Source of the DNA: Capilliphycus robustus
GTDB taxonomy: Bacteria; Cyanobacteriota; Cyanobacteriia; Cyanobacteriales; Microcoleaceae
Reading direction: 5' to 3'
Assembly (NCBI RefSeq): GCF_034932365.1
Contig: NZ_JAYGHR010000063.1
Span: 124,001 to 188,000 of the forward strand
DNA: 64,000 nt
Numbering within the stretch: position 1 is the first letter of the stretch; each line of letters starts with the position of its first letter. Under the pieces are notes generated by a model. The model was not told where the DNA came from. It made no database searches and saw only the letters and a list, made by a program, of their open reading frames with translations. The translations under genes were made by a program, and so were the position numbers. Positions 12,501-19,449 of this stretch are shown here, in pieces.

Positions 12501-14324
12501 TAATAACGGGATATCTAAATGATTTTGGAGAAGTTCCGCGCAATGATTGAGAGTGTTTCTGAAGAGGGGTTGAGTTTGATAAAGTTGCAGTGCCATTCCT
12601 TCATATTGGCTACCTTGTCCTGTAAATAAAAAGGCTATTTTAGGGTGCTGTTTACTTAGAATTTGCTTGTAAAATAGTTCAGGTATTTCTTGTTTAGTAA
12701 CAAAATCACTCAGAGTTTGACTTAATTTCTGGGGGGTTTGGCTAACAACTGCTAAACGATAGTCAAAGTGAGAACGTCCGGTATTAGCAGTAAAACAAAT
12801 ATCAGCTAACGTTACATCTGAATGAGAGATTAAATAATGATGATAACTTTGGGCTAACTCTTGCAAAGCCTTTTCGGTTTTTGCTGATAAAGTTAACAGA
12901 TGATAAGAACGTTCAATTGAATTGGGTTCAGCCAAAACTTTCGGTGCATTTTCGACAATTAAATGAACGTTGGTTCCACTCATTCCAAAGGAACTAATTC
13001 CAGCAAGCTTTTGTTCAGTTTCAGTTTGCCAAGGTGTCAGTTTCTGTGGCACTTGAACAGGTAATTTTTCCCAAGGAATGAAAGGATTAGGCTGTTGAAA
13101 ATGGAGATGGGGCGGAATCTTTTGATGCTGTAAACTTAAGACTACTTTAATGAAACTCGCAACTCCGGCTGCTGATTCTAAATGTCCAAAATTTGTTTTA
13201 ACTGAACCTACATAAAGAGGCTGATTTTTTGAACGTTTTTCTCCCAATACTTTAGCCAGTGCTAATACTTCTATGGGGTCGCCTAATGAGGTTCCGGTAC
13301 CATGAACTTCTACATATTGAATATCTTCTGATTGAACTTTTGCATTCGCTAAAGCCTGACGAATAACGGCTTCTTGGGCGGAACCATTGGGGGCAGTTAA
13401 ACCGTTACTTTGACCATCATGGTTAACCGCAGATCCTCTAATTATTGCTAATATATTATCTTGATTTGCAATAGCATCAGATAATCTTTTTAAAATAACA
13501 ATTCCGCAACCTTCCCCTCTTGAATAACCATCTGCTTTCGCATCAAAGGTCTTACAACGACCATCCGCAGCTAAGGCTTTTAATTTACAAAAACCAATGG
13601 TTGCTTCGGGAGATAACATTAAATTAACTCCCCCTGCTAAAGCCAAATTGCACTCTTTATTTCGCAGACTTTGACAAGCAAGATGAATGGCTAATAAAGA
13701 AGAAGAACAAGTCGTGTCTAACTGAAGTGTCGGCCCATGAAAACCGAAAACATAAGCAATACGTCCAGCCGCAATACTGCGGGTATTTCCTAAACTACTA
13801 AAGGCATCAATTAGAGTTAAATCTCCTGAATTAATATTACGACGAGAATAGTCATCAAAACTAATCCCAATAAAGACTCCAGTTTGACTTCCTCGAAGCT
13901 TTTCGGGGGATTGTCCGGCCTGTTCGAGGGCGGTATAACTCACTTCTAACAGTAAACGTTGTTGAGGATCAAGACTAATCGCTTCTCTCGGAGAAATCCC
14001 AAAAAATTGCGAATCAAATTGATAAACTTTATCGATAAATCCTCCATAACGGGTATACATTTTACCAGGAATATCGGGGTTTAAATCGTAGTATTTTTCG
14101 ACATCCCAACGTTGTTTGGGAATTTCTGTAATCGCATCAACACCATTTTTTAATAGTTCCCAATAGGCTTCGGGAGTGTTTGCACCCCCAGGAAAACGAC
14201 AGCCTAAACCAATAATGGCAATGGCTTCGGTTTGCGTTTCTAGTTGTTGACGGAGATGGCGTATTTCTAGCAGTGCATCTTTGAGGAGTTCTCGATATTC
14301 TGTCGATGGGGAATTCTGATTCAT
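6546..14324 (-). CDS. Type I polyketide synthase module, KS-AT-DH-cMT-ER-KR-ACP
   Basis: A complete 2592-residue module. KS: Cys206 in DTTCSSSLL, EVHGTGT and NFGHLESAAG. AT: Ser655 in GHSLGEY, with SHAFH, typical of malonyl specificity. DH near residues 940-1230, with HRIFDQAILP and HPILLDACFQ. C-methyltransferase near 1430 with VLEIGAGTGGTTAY. ER near 2018 with HSAAGGVGQAA. KR from about 2200 with TGGLGDLG. ACP phosphopantetheine Ser2499 in LGMDSLTS. The start ATG overlaps the stop of the FAAL gene in an ATGA, so this is the first elongation module after the starter loader. Two oddities: a roughly 31-residue in-frame insertion encoded by a palindromic repeat, between the methyltransferase and the ER, and His2341 where most KR domains have the catalytic Tyr. 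Confidence 0.97.
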   Translation of the reverse strand: MNQNSPSTEYRELLKDALLEIRHLRQQLETQTEAIAIIGLGCRFPGGANTPEAYWELLKNGVDAITEIPKQRWDVEKYYDLNPDIPGKMYTRYGGFIDKVYQFDSQFFGISPREAISLDPQQRLLLEVSYTALEQAGQSPEKLRGSQTGVFIGISFDDYSRRNINSGDLTLIDAFSSLGNTRSIAAGRIAYVFGFHGPTLQLDTTCSSSLLAIHLACQSLRNKECNLALAGGVNLMLSPEATIGFCKLKALAADGRCKTFDAKADGYSRGEGCGIVILKRLSDAIANQDNILAIIRGSAVNHDGQSNGLTAPNGSAQEAVIRQALANAKVQSEDIQYVEVHGTGTSLGDPIEVLALAKVLGEKRSKNQPLYVGSVKTNFGHLESAAGVASFIKVVLSLQHQKIPPHLHFQQPNPFIPWEKLPVQVPQKLTPWQTETEQKLAGISSFGMSGTNVHLIVENAPKVLAEPNSIERSYHLLTLSAKTEKALQELAQSYHHYLISHSDVTLADICFTANTGRSHFDYRLAVVSQTPQKLSQTLSDFVTKQEIPELFYKQILSKQHPKIAFLFTGQGSQYEGMALQLYQTQPLFRNTLNHCAELLQNHLDIPLLYLLYSPYCQPLVHQTLYTQPALFAVEYSLCQLWKSWGIQPDILLGHSLGEYVAACVAGVFSLEEGLQLVATRARLMQQLRQNGEMIVVFADEKTVKACLESQPNQVDIAVINSPQNTVISGESKAVKKVVESLNQQGYKTQKLPVSHAFHSRLVEPMLAEFREVAEKIQYNLPSIDIVSNVTGTLATEEITTAEYWCRHLRQSVKFASGIETLNQLGIDIFVEIGPKPTLISLGQSCLEKSDKLWLATLTPKQDNWQTILSSLSQLYVAGVEVNWSGFDKDYSRQRVALPTYPFQRQRYWQDIPEMRLSSNSQNLHPLLGKKLNVANSQTIHFESKLSQNYPHFLQDHRIFDQAILPASAYLEMALAAGNKVNPTDNFGLEDVVLHQAMILPENGEKTVQLILTAQENQSYQFEIFSLLEASQVWVNHASGKLAIQTDAVKNINKFNLKAAEKGKIQTVEAVYQNYQNRGITYGDSFKILDKVYRLDLKENQVLAQINPSETIVEELNHYQVHPILLDACFQAVGAAFSEEQLDTYLPVSLKQLIIHKKLDKNHFWSQVKLHSTSNPKVYSADILIANSEGEITAQINQLQIQAVTREAVLGNSIPNLQDWLYTVEWKPQPLSSSATNFVVQTQEIFDEIVPEFSQFLSQPKFKKYAQLLPKLEDLSLSYIIQAFRQMGFEFTAKQQFLSQELADKLGITSKQQRLFERLLEILSEAGIMQRKNLAWEVILEPIKIDSPSQIQTQLCLDPEIEAELSLLTACGSHLAEVLQGKLDPIQLLFPSGDVSFLTQLYQNSPGAKVMNTLVEKVIQKALENQPQTQKLKVLEIGAGTGGTTAYILPHLKTENIEYIFTDVSPLFTTKAEQKFKDYSCVRYQLLDIEKDPNLQGYKSESHQIIIAANVLHATADLRQTLAHVKQLLAPGGMLVLLEGTQPLSWLDIIFGLTEGWWKFSDNFRPNYPLISASQWKNLLSENGFEQVATLEPSQIDSDSFSQQTVIVAQKERYKLAENTTQKHWLIFADSQGVGQKLAESLQEIGEHSTLVFAGLDYQQLTQNEFQIDSNNISHYHHLLETLQTQNITVRGVVNLWSLESLSNSLPPKSPNHGGLEKMRESEGSPQIWGARGAKLAISSEELKIASRLGWNSTLNIVQSLVKTVDSELPSLWLVTSGSISTGENGTLSGIVQSPVWGMGKVIALEHPEIKCVRIDLDAKYNIKNKAEILFKEIQTNSNEDQIAWRNDTRSVGRLIRLSQLKNAETLPVPNEPYQLTVSQRGTLDNLQLISLPRRKPDKKEVEIQVKATGLNFRDILNTLGLYPGEAGLLGCECAGEIVRIGDQVNGLNIGDQVIAIAAGSFSQFVTVNVAMVAQIPESLSYEEAATIPVTFLTAYYTLNHLAKITKGDKILIHSAAGGVGQAAVQLAQKAGAEVFATASPSKWEFLKSLGIKHIMNSRTLEFADEIMQRTQGQGVDIILNSLAGEYNYKSFSVLKDNGRFVEIGKSGLNHNQVYKIKPNASYFQINLVEECQKKPDLIQSILHHIMQQFKEEKLYPLPRKVFTVQKSKEAFLQMQQAKHIGKIVISNSPIRGDGTYLITGGLGDLGLLLADWLVQKGSKYLVLVSRRSVDSVIKEKITQLEEAGAKVITAQADVSNSNQLTDIFQKIEQTMPPLRGVFHAAGLLNDGVLMQLNSERFERVMAPKIKGAWNLHQLSQNKPLDLFILFSSATALLGSPGQANHVSANTFLDALAHYRQGLGLPGLSINWGAWSEIGAAANQAKTNISFQGVGTISPKQGLEILEQLITQPSPQVGVVPIDWSQFLQANKKLTPFFAEFSSTSETKKIDNLSSWLPQLQQTPLKNRRAVLGKLIKGEIVNILGFQPTELDLKTGFFDLGMDSLTSVELKNRLQTGLECTLPSTVAFDYPTTETLINYLESIIPIEFKREPVKVPDPIPKHLEIEINQELSEDEIANKLDKKLADIDKFINLEEEK
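9119..9216. repeat. Palindromic intergenic-type repeat inserted in frame inside a PKS gene
   Basis: The segment consists of nested C/G-run palindromes (CCCCCCAAATTTGGGGGG, and CCCCCATGATTGGGGG followed by ATTTAGGGGG). Such repeats normally lie between genes in filamentous cyanobacteria. A related half-copy occurs in this window at 18788-18830, downstream of a gene. Here it is translated: the paralogous PKS at 1-6546 goes from its WSLE motif to the EEL motif without these residues, while this one has about 31 extra. The reading frame is preserved. Confidence 0.85.
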
Positions 14325-17300
14325 TGTCCTAACCTCCCCTTTGTTGTTGCTAGTTCTTGGGCGAGTAACTGTGCCATTTCTACTTCAGAAAGTAAATCAA
14401 GATTGTTGAGAGTAGATTGAACTTTTTGTGGTTGTTTTTCCTGCGTTTTTACTGTTTCTTGCTGTGTTCCAGTGGTTAAATGACTGAGATACTGGGCGAG
14501 AGATTTAATCGTTGGAAAGTTCCAGGCTATTGTCGCTTCTAAGGGCTGAGAAAGTCCTAATTTTTCTTCTAAATCCTGGGCTAATTCAACCGCCATCACT
14601 GAGTCCATTCCATAATCGGCAAAGGCATGAGTAGGGTCTATTTGATGAACAGGTATTTTTAACTTGCGACTCAGCCACTCAATTAACTCATCTTGTAAAC
14701 GTTCAGTTGATTGAGAAGGGTTAAGATTAGAGAGGGATTTAAAGCAGATTTCTTTATAGTCTTGAGGTGAAACTTTTACTTGAACTTCTCTAATACTTCT
14801 TGAATCAGATTTTTGAAGTAATTGATCAACTTCCGTGTCTTCACCCGGAAAAGTTTGTTCGATTTCTCCAATGCTTTCAATATAACTATAGATTAAATCT
14901 GTGGTTTGATTAACTAATCTGACAACAGCATCATTCGGTGTTTTAGAAAGGGCTTGAGTCAGTTTTTGTTCAAAATTTAGTTGTGTCCAATTTAGAGAAC
15001 GTTGAATTTCTTGAGAGGTCGAATTTAACCCCTTTAAAGCTGCCCATAAAATCCCAAATGTTGCTAATTCTCCGACCTGAATTGAAACCCATTGGCGAAT
15101 TTGTAAGGATGAAAAACATTCTACAGAAGTGAGATCACGGATTTGTTCAGCCCCATCAATGAGTCTTTGATAAACTTCCGGTGCGCCCAGGGTTTGACTC
15201 ATAAATTGTTCTAATTCTTGGCTATTATTAAGCACTCGTGAACCGAGAAAGAAATTTAACGTTTCTGTCGGCCCTTCAAAAATCCGTAAAACTCTGGCAT
15301 CGCGTAAAATCTGAGGGGCGAAATTCGTTTCAATATATCCTCGTCCTCCCAATATCTGCACTAAATTATCTGCGGCTTTCCAGAAAAATTCTGCACCTGC
15401 GGTTTTGCAAACAGTATAAGCTTCTGCGGGAACAAATTCACCTTTATCTAATAATTTTGCGATGCGATTAACTAACGTTTCTATCGCCGTAATTTCAGCC
15501 GTTAATTCATTTAAGCGACTTAAAATAAACGGGTTATTAATCAGGTGTCCGGTAGAAATAACCCGTCGTTGGCTATACCGTAACATCAACTGGGCGCATC
15601 GTTTCATTCCGCCAATACTTGCGGCTGCAATTGCCAAACGCCCGTACATCATGGCGTCTTGGGCGACGTTTAACCCCTGACCTGCCTCGCCTAATAGAGA
15701 GTCTTTCTCAACTAACACATCATTGAGATAAACCGTATTCTGCACCATGCCCCGCATTCCCATCGTGAGGGCTTCTGGCCCCTGTCGCAGTCCGGGTGTC
15801 CCTCGAAGCACCACAAAAGCACTGATTCCGCCTGTTTCTGGGTGTTTGACGAAGACGTTAATCGCACCAGCCCAGGCCGCAGAACCACTCCAGATTTTTG
15901 TCCCGTTGAGTAACCAACTGCCTGAATTGTTAGTCGCGGTGGACTCGATGGCTTGGGGATTTGACCCGGCACTAGGTTCGGTGAGGGCAAAAGCGGCCAG
16001 TTCCCGGCCGGTCGCCAGTTTGGGGAGAAGTTCGGCTTTTAAAATGTTGTTGCCAAATTTGAGAATGGGGCGAATTCCTAATATATTATTGAGTCCAACA
16101 AATAGCGCTAAAGTGGTATCAATTGCACCGAGTTGTTCTAATATTTTTAGGGTCTCAACATTGTTTAAACCCAAGCCGCAATACTCATTTGGAACCTGCA
16201 TTCCTAACAGTCCTTTGTTGCCAAAATCGAGAACAATATGAGGGGGAATACAGCGCCGTTCATCTATGAGACGAGAGTTAATATTTTCACTCGCATACTG
16301 ACGCAACCATTGAATCAATTGATCGGTTTTTTCCGACGAATTATTCGCTTGATTAAGGGAGGAAAAATCAGAATAATTAATAGCATCTAAACGATTTTCT
16401 AGATATTGTTCACGACAAGCATAACGTTTAATTTTGTTGCTCGTGGTTTTGGGAATTGTACCGGGTTTCAGGAAAATCACTTCATACACTTGCAGTTGAT
16501 GATGTTCTGAAATGGCGCGTTTAATTTTTTCAATAGTGTTATTAATATCAAGGGTTTTTAAAGCTGTTCGTTCGACTTCTTGAACGATAACTAAACGCTC
16601 TTCGCCTTCAAGTTCGACTCCAAAAGCAGCAGCACAACCTAAACGAAAATCTGAACTAATTTTTTGAACCGTTTGTTCGATATCTTGGGGATAATAATTG
16701 CGACCTCTAATAATAATCACTTCTTTTAAACGTCCGGTTACAAACAGTTCCCCATTTTTTATAAATCCTAAATCTCCTGTTCTTAAAAACGGCCCTTCTC
16801 CCGTTGATAAATAGGCTTTAAAAGTTTGTTGAGTCAGTTCGGTTTTTTGCCAATATCCTCGTGTCACACTTGCCCCAGAGATCCAAATTTCGCCAATTTC
16901 TCCCTCTGAACAAGCGGTTAAACTTTCAGGCTGAACAATTGCCAGGTTGTAATCAAATTCGACTTGACCACAACTTATTATTTTTTGAGCGTTACTAAAA
17001 TTTTTAGATTCTACAATAATATTATAACCTAATTTTTTTCTATCAATAGTTTGCACAATTAGAGGTTTTGATTTCTTCCCACCTGAGACAAATAACGTCG
17101 CCTCTGCTAAACCATAGCAAGGATAAAATGCTTCTGAACGAAAGCCACAACTTGCAAAAGTTTCAGCAAAGTTTTCTAAGGTTTTGGCTTGAATAGGTTC
17201 AGCCCCTACAAAAGCCACATCCCAACTGCTGAGATCGAGGGTTTTTAATTGTTTAGGTTTAATTTTTTGCAGACAAAGTTGATAAGCAAAGTTAGGAGCG

Positions 17301-18079
17301 CCGCTCGTTGTTGCTTGATAACGGGAAATAGTTTGTAACCAACGAATCGGTTTTTGGAGAAAATTAACAGGCGACATTAAAATAACAGGAAAACCACCAT
17401 AAAAAGGTTGCAAAATTCCTCCTATTAATCCCATATCATGGTAAGGAGGCAACCAAATTACACATCGGCTATTTGCAGTATGTTCAAAGCAATGATGGAT
17501 GATTTTTGAGTTGTGAAGTAAGTTTTCGTGAGTTAGCATTACCCCTTTAGGGTTTCCCGTTGAACCCGAGGTATATTGTAAAAAGGCGAGGGTTTCAGGA
17601 GTAATGTTAACTTCTTCTCTTGAGTAAAAATTAGGGATTAAATGATCTGTGGTGATAATAGAGTTAGTCGCAAATTTTTGAATATTTTCTAATAATGGAG
17701 TAGTCGTTAAAATAACGCTAGCTTGAGCATCTGCGATAATACTTTGTAACCGTAAAAGGTTGGAGTTGCGCCGAGGGGGATAAGCTGGAACCGCGACAAC
17801 GCCTGCATAAAAACATCCGAATAAAGCGCAAATATATTCTAAACTGGGTGGGTAGAGTAGAAGGGCGCGTTCTCCTTTTCGCCCCTGAAGTTGGTTCGCG
17901 ATCGCTCTGGCTTGTTGATCTAAAGCCCCGTAGCTGAGACGAACTTCGTCCATCTCGCCATCAGTAAGAAAGATGAAACCAATGCGATCACTTTGGGTTG
18001 CGGCTCGATACTTTAGCAGTTCAACTAAGGTCGTCGCTTGATAAAGGTTTGTTGAGGTAGATTCTAGAAGCTCGATCAT
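14321..18079 (-). CDS. Starter-loading fusion: fatty-acyl-AMP ligase, acyl-CoA dehydrogenase, acyl carrier protein
   Basis: 1252 residues with three enzymatic parts. Residues about 1-580 are a FAAL-type adenylating domain, with the P-loop YTSGSTGNPKG near 173 and the AMP-binding motif TGDLGF. It should activate a free fatty acid as acyl-AMP and pass it to the fused carrier. Residues about 610-1000 form a flavin acyl-CoA dehydrogenase, with FALTEPSAGSN near 700 and FEGPTET near 935, whose Glu matches the catalytic base of the medium-chain family. It probably introduces a double bond into the loaded acyl chain. Residues about 1120-1215 are an ACP with Ser1160 in YGMDSVMA. It is the first gene of the PKS operon and overlaps the next by ATGA. 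Known lipopeptide starter systems (for example friulimicin) use separate ligase, dehydrogenase and ACP proteins; here all three are one chain. Confidence 0.93.
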   Translation of the reverse strand: MIELLESTSTNLYQATTLVELLKYRAATQSDRIGFIFLTDGEMDEVRLSYGALDQQARAIANQLQGRKGERALLLYPPSLEYICALFGCFYAGVVAVPAYPPRRNSNLLRLQSIIADAQASVILTTTPLLENIQKFATNSIITTDHLIPNFYSREEVNITPETLAFLQYTSGSTGNPKGVMLTHENLLHNSKIIHHCFEHTANSRCVIWLPPYHDMGLIGGILQPFYGGFPVILMSPVNFLQKPIRWLQTISRYQATTSGAPNFAYQLCLQKIKPKQLKTLDLSSWDVAFVGAEPIQAKTLENFAETFASCGFRSEAFYPCYGLAEATLFVSGGKKSKPLIVQTIDRKKLGYNIIVESKNFSNAQKIISCGQVEFDYNLAIVQPESLTACSEGEIGEIWISGASVTRGYWQKTELTQQTFKAYLSTGEGPFLRTGDLGFIKNGELFVTGRLKEVIIIRGRNYYPQDIEQTVQKISSDFRLGCAAAFGVELEGEERLVIVQEVERTALKTLDINNTIEKIKRAISEHHQLQVYEVIFLKPGTIPKTTSNKIKRYACREQYLENRLDAINYSDFSSLNQANNSSEKTDQLIQWLRQYASENINSRLIDERRCIPPHIVLDFGNKGLLGMQVPNEYCGLGLNNVETLKILEQLGAIDTTLALFVGLNNILGIRPILKFGNNILKAELLPKLATGRELAAFALTEPSAGSNPQAIESTATNNSGSWLLNGTKIWSGSAAWAGAINVFVKHPETGGISAFVVLRGTPGLRQGPEALTMGMRGMVQNTVYLNDVLVEKDSLLGEAGQGLNVAQDAMMYGRLAIAAASIGGMKRCAQLMLRYSQRRVISTGHLINNPFILSRLNELTAEITAIETLVNRIAKLLDKGEFVPAEAYTVCKTAGAEFFWKAADNLVQILGGRGYIETNFAPQILRDARVLRIFEGPTETLNFFLGSRVLNNSQELEQFMSQTLGAPEVYQRLIDGAEQIRDLTSVECFSSLQIRQWVSIQVGELATFGILWAALKGLNSTSQEIQRSLNWTQLNFEQKLTQALSKTPNDAVVRLVNQTTDLIYSYIESIGEIEQTFPGEDTEVDQLLQKSDSRSIREVQVKVSPQDYKEICFKSLSNLNPSQSTERLQDELIEWLSRKLKIPVHQIDPTHAFADYGMDSVMAVELAQDLEEKLGLSQPLEATIAWNFPTIKSLAQYLSHLTTGTQQETVKTQEKQPQKVQSTLNNLDLLSEVEMAQLLAQELATTKGRLGQ

Positions 18080-18790
18080 TTCTCTCTCTGTGACTTAACC
18101 CAAAATATGCGTTTCTTGAGAATTAATCTTAAGTTCAAGCAGAAACTTCAAGATCAGACTTGCTCAGGGTTGGGGTTAAATGCCAGCTTCGATTTCATCT
18201 GTGATACACCCGCCCAGTCAAGACTTTTTATATTATTGACATAGATTCTTGTTATTTGCAACCCTAGATGATCAATTAGATTTCCGCCCGTAGTCCCATC
18301 GGGACAACACAACCTTTGTGAGTTTAGCCAGAAAAATCGGTGAATGTACCAGGGTGATGCGATTCTCCTTCGCCGAGGCGGCACGAACAGTCGGAAGTTC
18401 AAACTTGCTTGTTGAAAATTACTCCTTATATTAAAAGAAAGAGACTTTTGACTTCCCCAAATTTTGACAAGATGTGTACCCCGTCAACTTCGGTTGCAGG
18501 GGGAAGCAAATCGATCAGAGATCACCGTTGATTAAAACGAACTTCTCAGCTATTTGAGACTTAGTTTTAATAACGGTAGATGAGAGTGTATCACTTTTAG
18601 GAGGATTTTGAAAAGACTTTTGTGAAAAATATATGATAAGTCAACTTATAATCTATACAGTGTAAGGGTTTTAGGGGTTTGCAGCTTTCTCCGGTTTGGG
18701 CTAGATCTCAGGGTTTCCCACTCAGGCTTCCTCCCCTCTGTTAAAAAGTATTCTCAATAATTTTTAAGATTCTCTCGATCAACCTCAAAG
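18080..18790. other. Long intergenic region upstream of the PKS operon
   Basis: About 710 bp with no convincing gene. It must hold the promoter of the FAAL-PKS operon (minus strand). On that strand a TGATACACT at about 18585-18593 resembles an extended -10 element, but no good -35 was seen. An 82-codon minus-strand frame at 18154-18402 reads as low-complexity Arg-rich sequence and lacks a ribosome site, so I do not call it. Confidence 0.5.
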
Positions 18791-18830
18791 TCCCCCTTTG
18801 CTGATTAAGGGGGATTTGGGGGGAGCAATT
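18788..18830. repeat. C/G-run hairpin repeat, possible terminator
   Basis: TCCCCCTT at 18791-18798 pairs perfectly with AAGGGGGA at 18807-18814 and is followed by ATTTGGGGGGAGCAATTC. It lies just past the stop of the secreted-protein gene (minus strand), so it may help end that transcript, although there is no T-run. It is related to the repeat found inside the PKS gene at 9119-9216. Confidence 0.65.
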
Positions 18831-18833
18831 CTC

Positions 18834-19343
18834 TTATTGTTTCGCAAAAGAGAAGACAAAATTGGAAAATCCAACAACTTCTCCTGAAATTTTACTCGGG
18901 GTTAACGTTCCGCTTAAAACCAGTTTATTACCATTAAATCCGTTCAATTCTAGAGTCACTTCATTTCCTTGTCTGGAGGCTTTTAACGTTCCTTGCTGAA
19001 GAATTGTATCTTCCCAAGTATCGTTTTTAGCATTGTACTTAGAACCGTGATGTTTCCAAGTTCCTTGATAGTTGGAACCCGAGTTAGAGAAAACCACAAT
19101 TTCAAGGATGGTGAGAGCATCATCTCCTTTGGCGTGGAGGTTTCCTTTCCAGTTTCCTTTGAAATCAGGAGAGACTCCAAAATTAGTATTAGGCTGAATT
19201 TGCGGCTGAACTGGAGTCCTTTGAATTTGACTATTCTGAGCCATTCTAGCTAATCCTGGAGTTGGACTCACACTCAAAGCTAATCCAACTAAAAAGGTAT
19301 TAACTATAGTGAAAGTAACGATGGATTTTTGAGAAAAAAGCAT
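18834..19343 (-). CDS. Small secreted protein of unknown function
   Basis: 169 residues. The N-terminus is a clear signal peptide (Lys near the start, a hydrophobic stretch to about residue 25, then LAR). The mature part has a Gln/Pro-rich segment and then a compact beta-rich domain with FKGNWKGNLH, YQGTWKHHGS and LVLSGTLTP, resembling a small lipocalin-like or beta-barrel fold. I do not recognise a named family. GAGGAA lies about 8 bases before the ATG, which supports the start. It sits between the PKS operon and the RTX gene, in its own unit. Confidence 0.75.
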   Translation of the reverse strand: MLFSQKSIVTFTIVNTFLVGLALSVSPTPGLARMAQNSQIQRTPVQPQIQPNTNFGVSPDFKGNWKGNLHAKGDDALTILEIVVFSNSGSNYQGTWKHHGSKYNAKNDTWEDTILQQGTLKASRQGNEVTLELNGFNGNKLVLSGTLTPSKISGEVVGFSNFVFSFAKQ

Positions 19344-19449
19344 GATTTAGTTCCTCTATTCTTGTGGAGTTGTTTTCCTTCTCTACTGTTTGAATAGGAG
19401 GAACCCAAAGCTTTTATGCACTCTCAAAGATTTCAGGCTTCATCTCCTG

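Noticed and set aside
15712..16241. Frames of 92 and 164 codons within the acyl-CoA dehydrogenase part
   Set aside because: Shadow frames in a more GC-rich part of a well-supported gene.
18154..18402. 82-codon minus-strand frame upstream of the PKS operon
   Set aside because: Arg- and Pro-rich text, no ribosome site, contains repeat-like palindromes; it lies in the expected promoter region.
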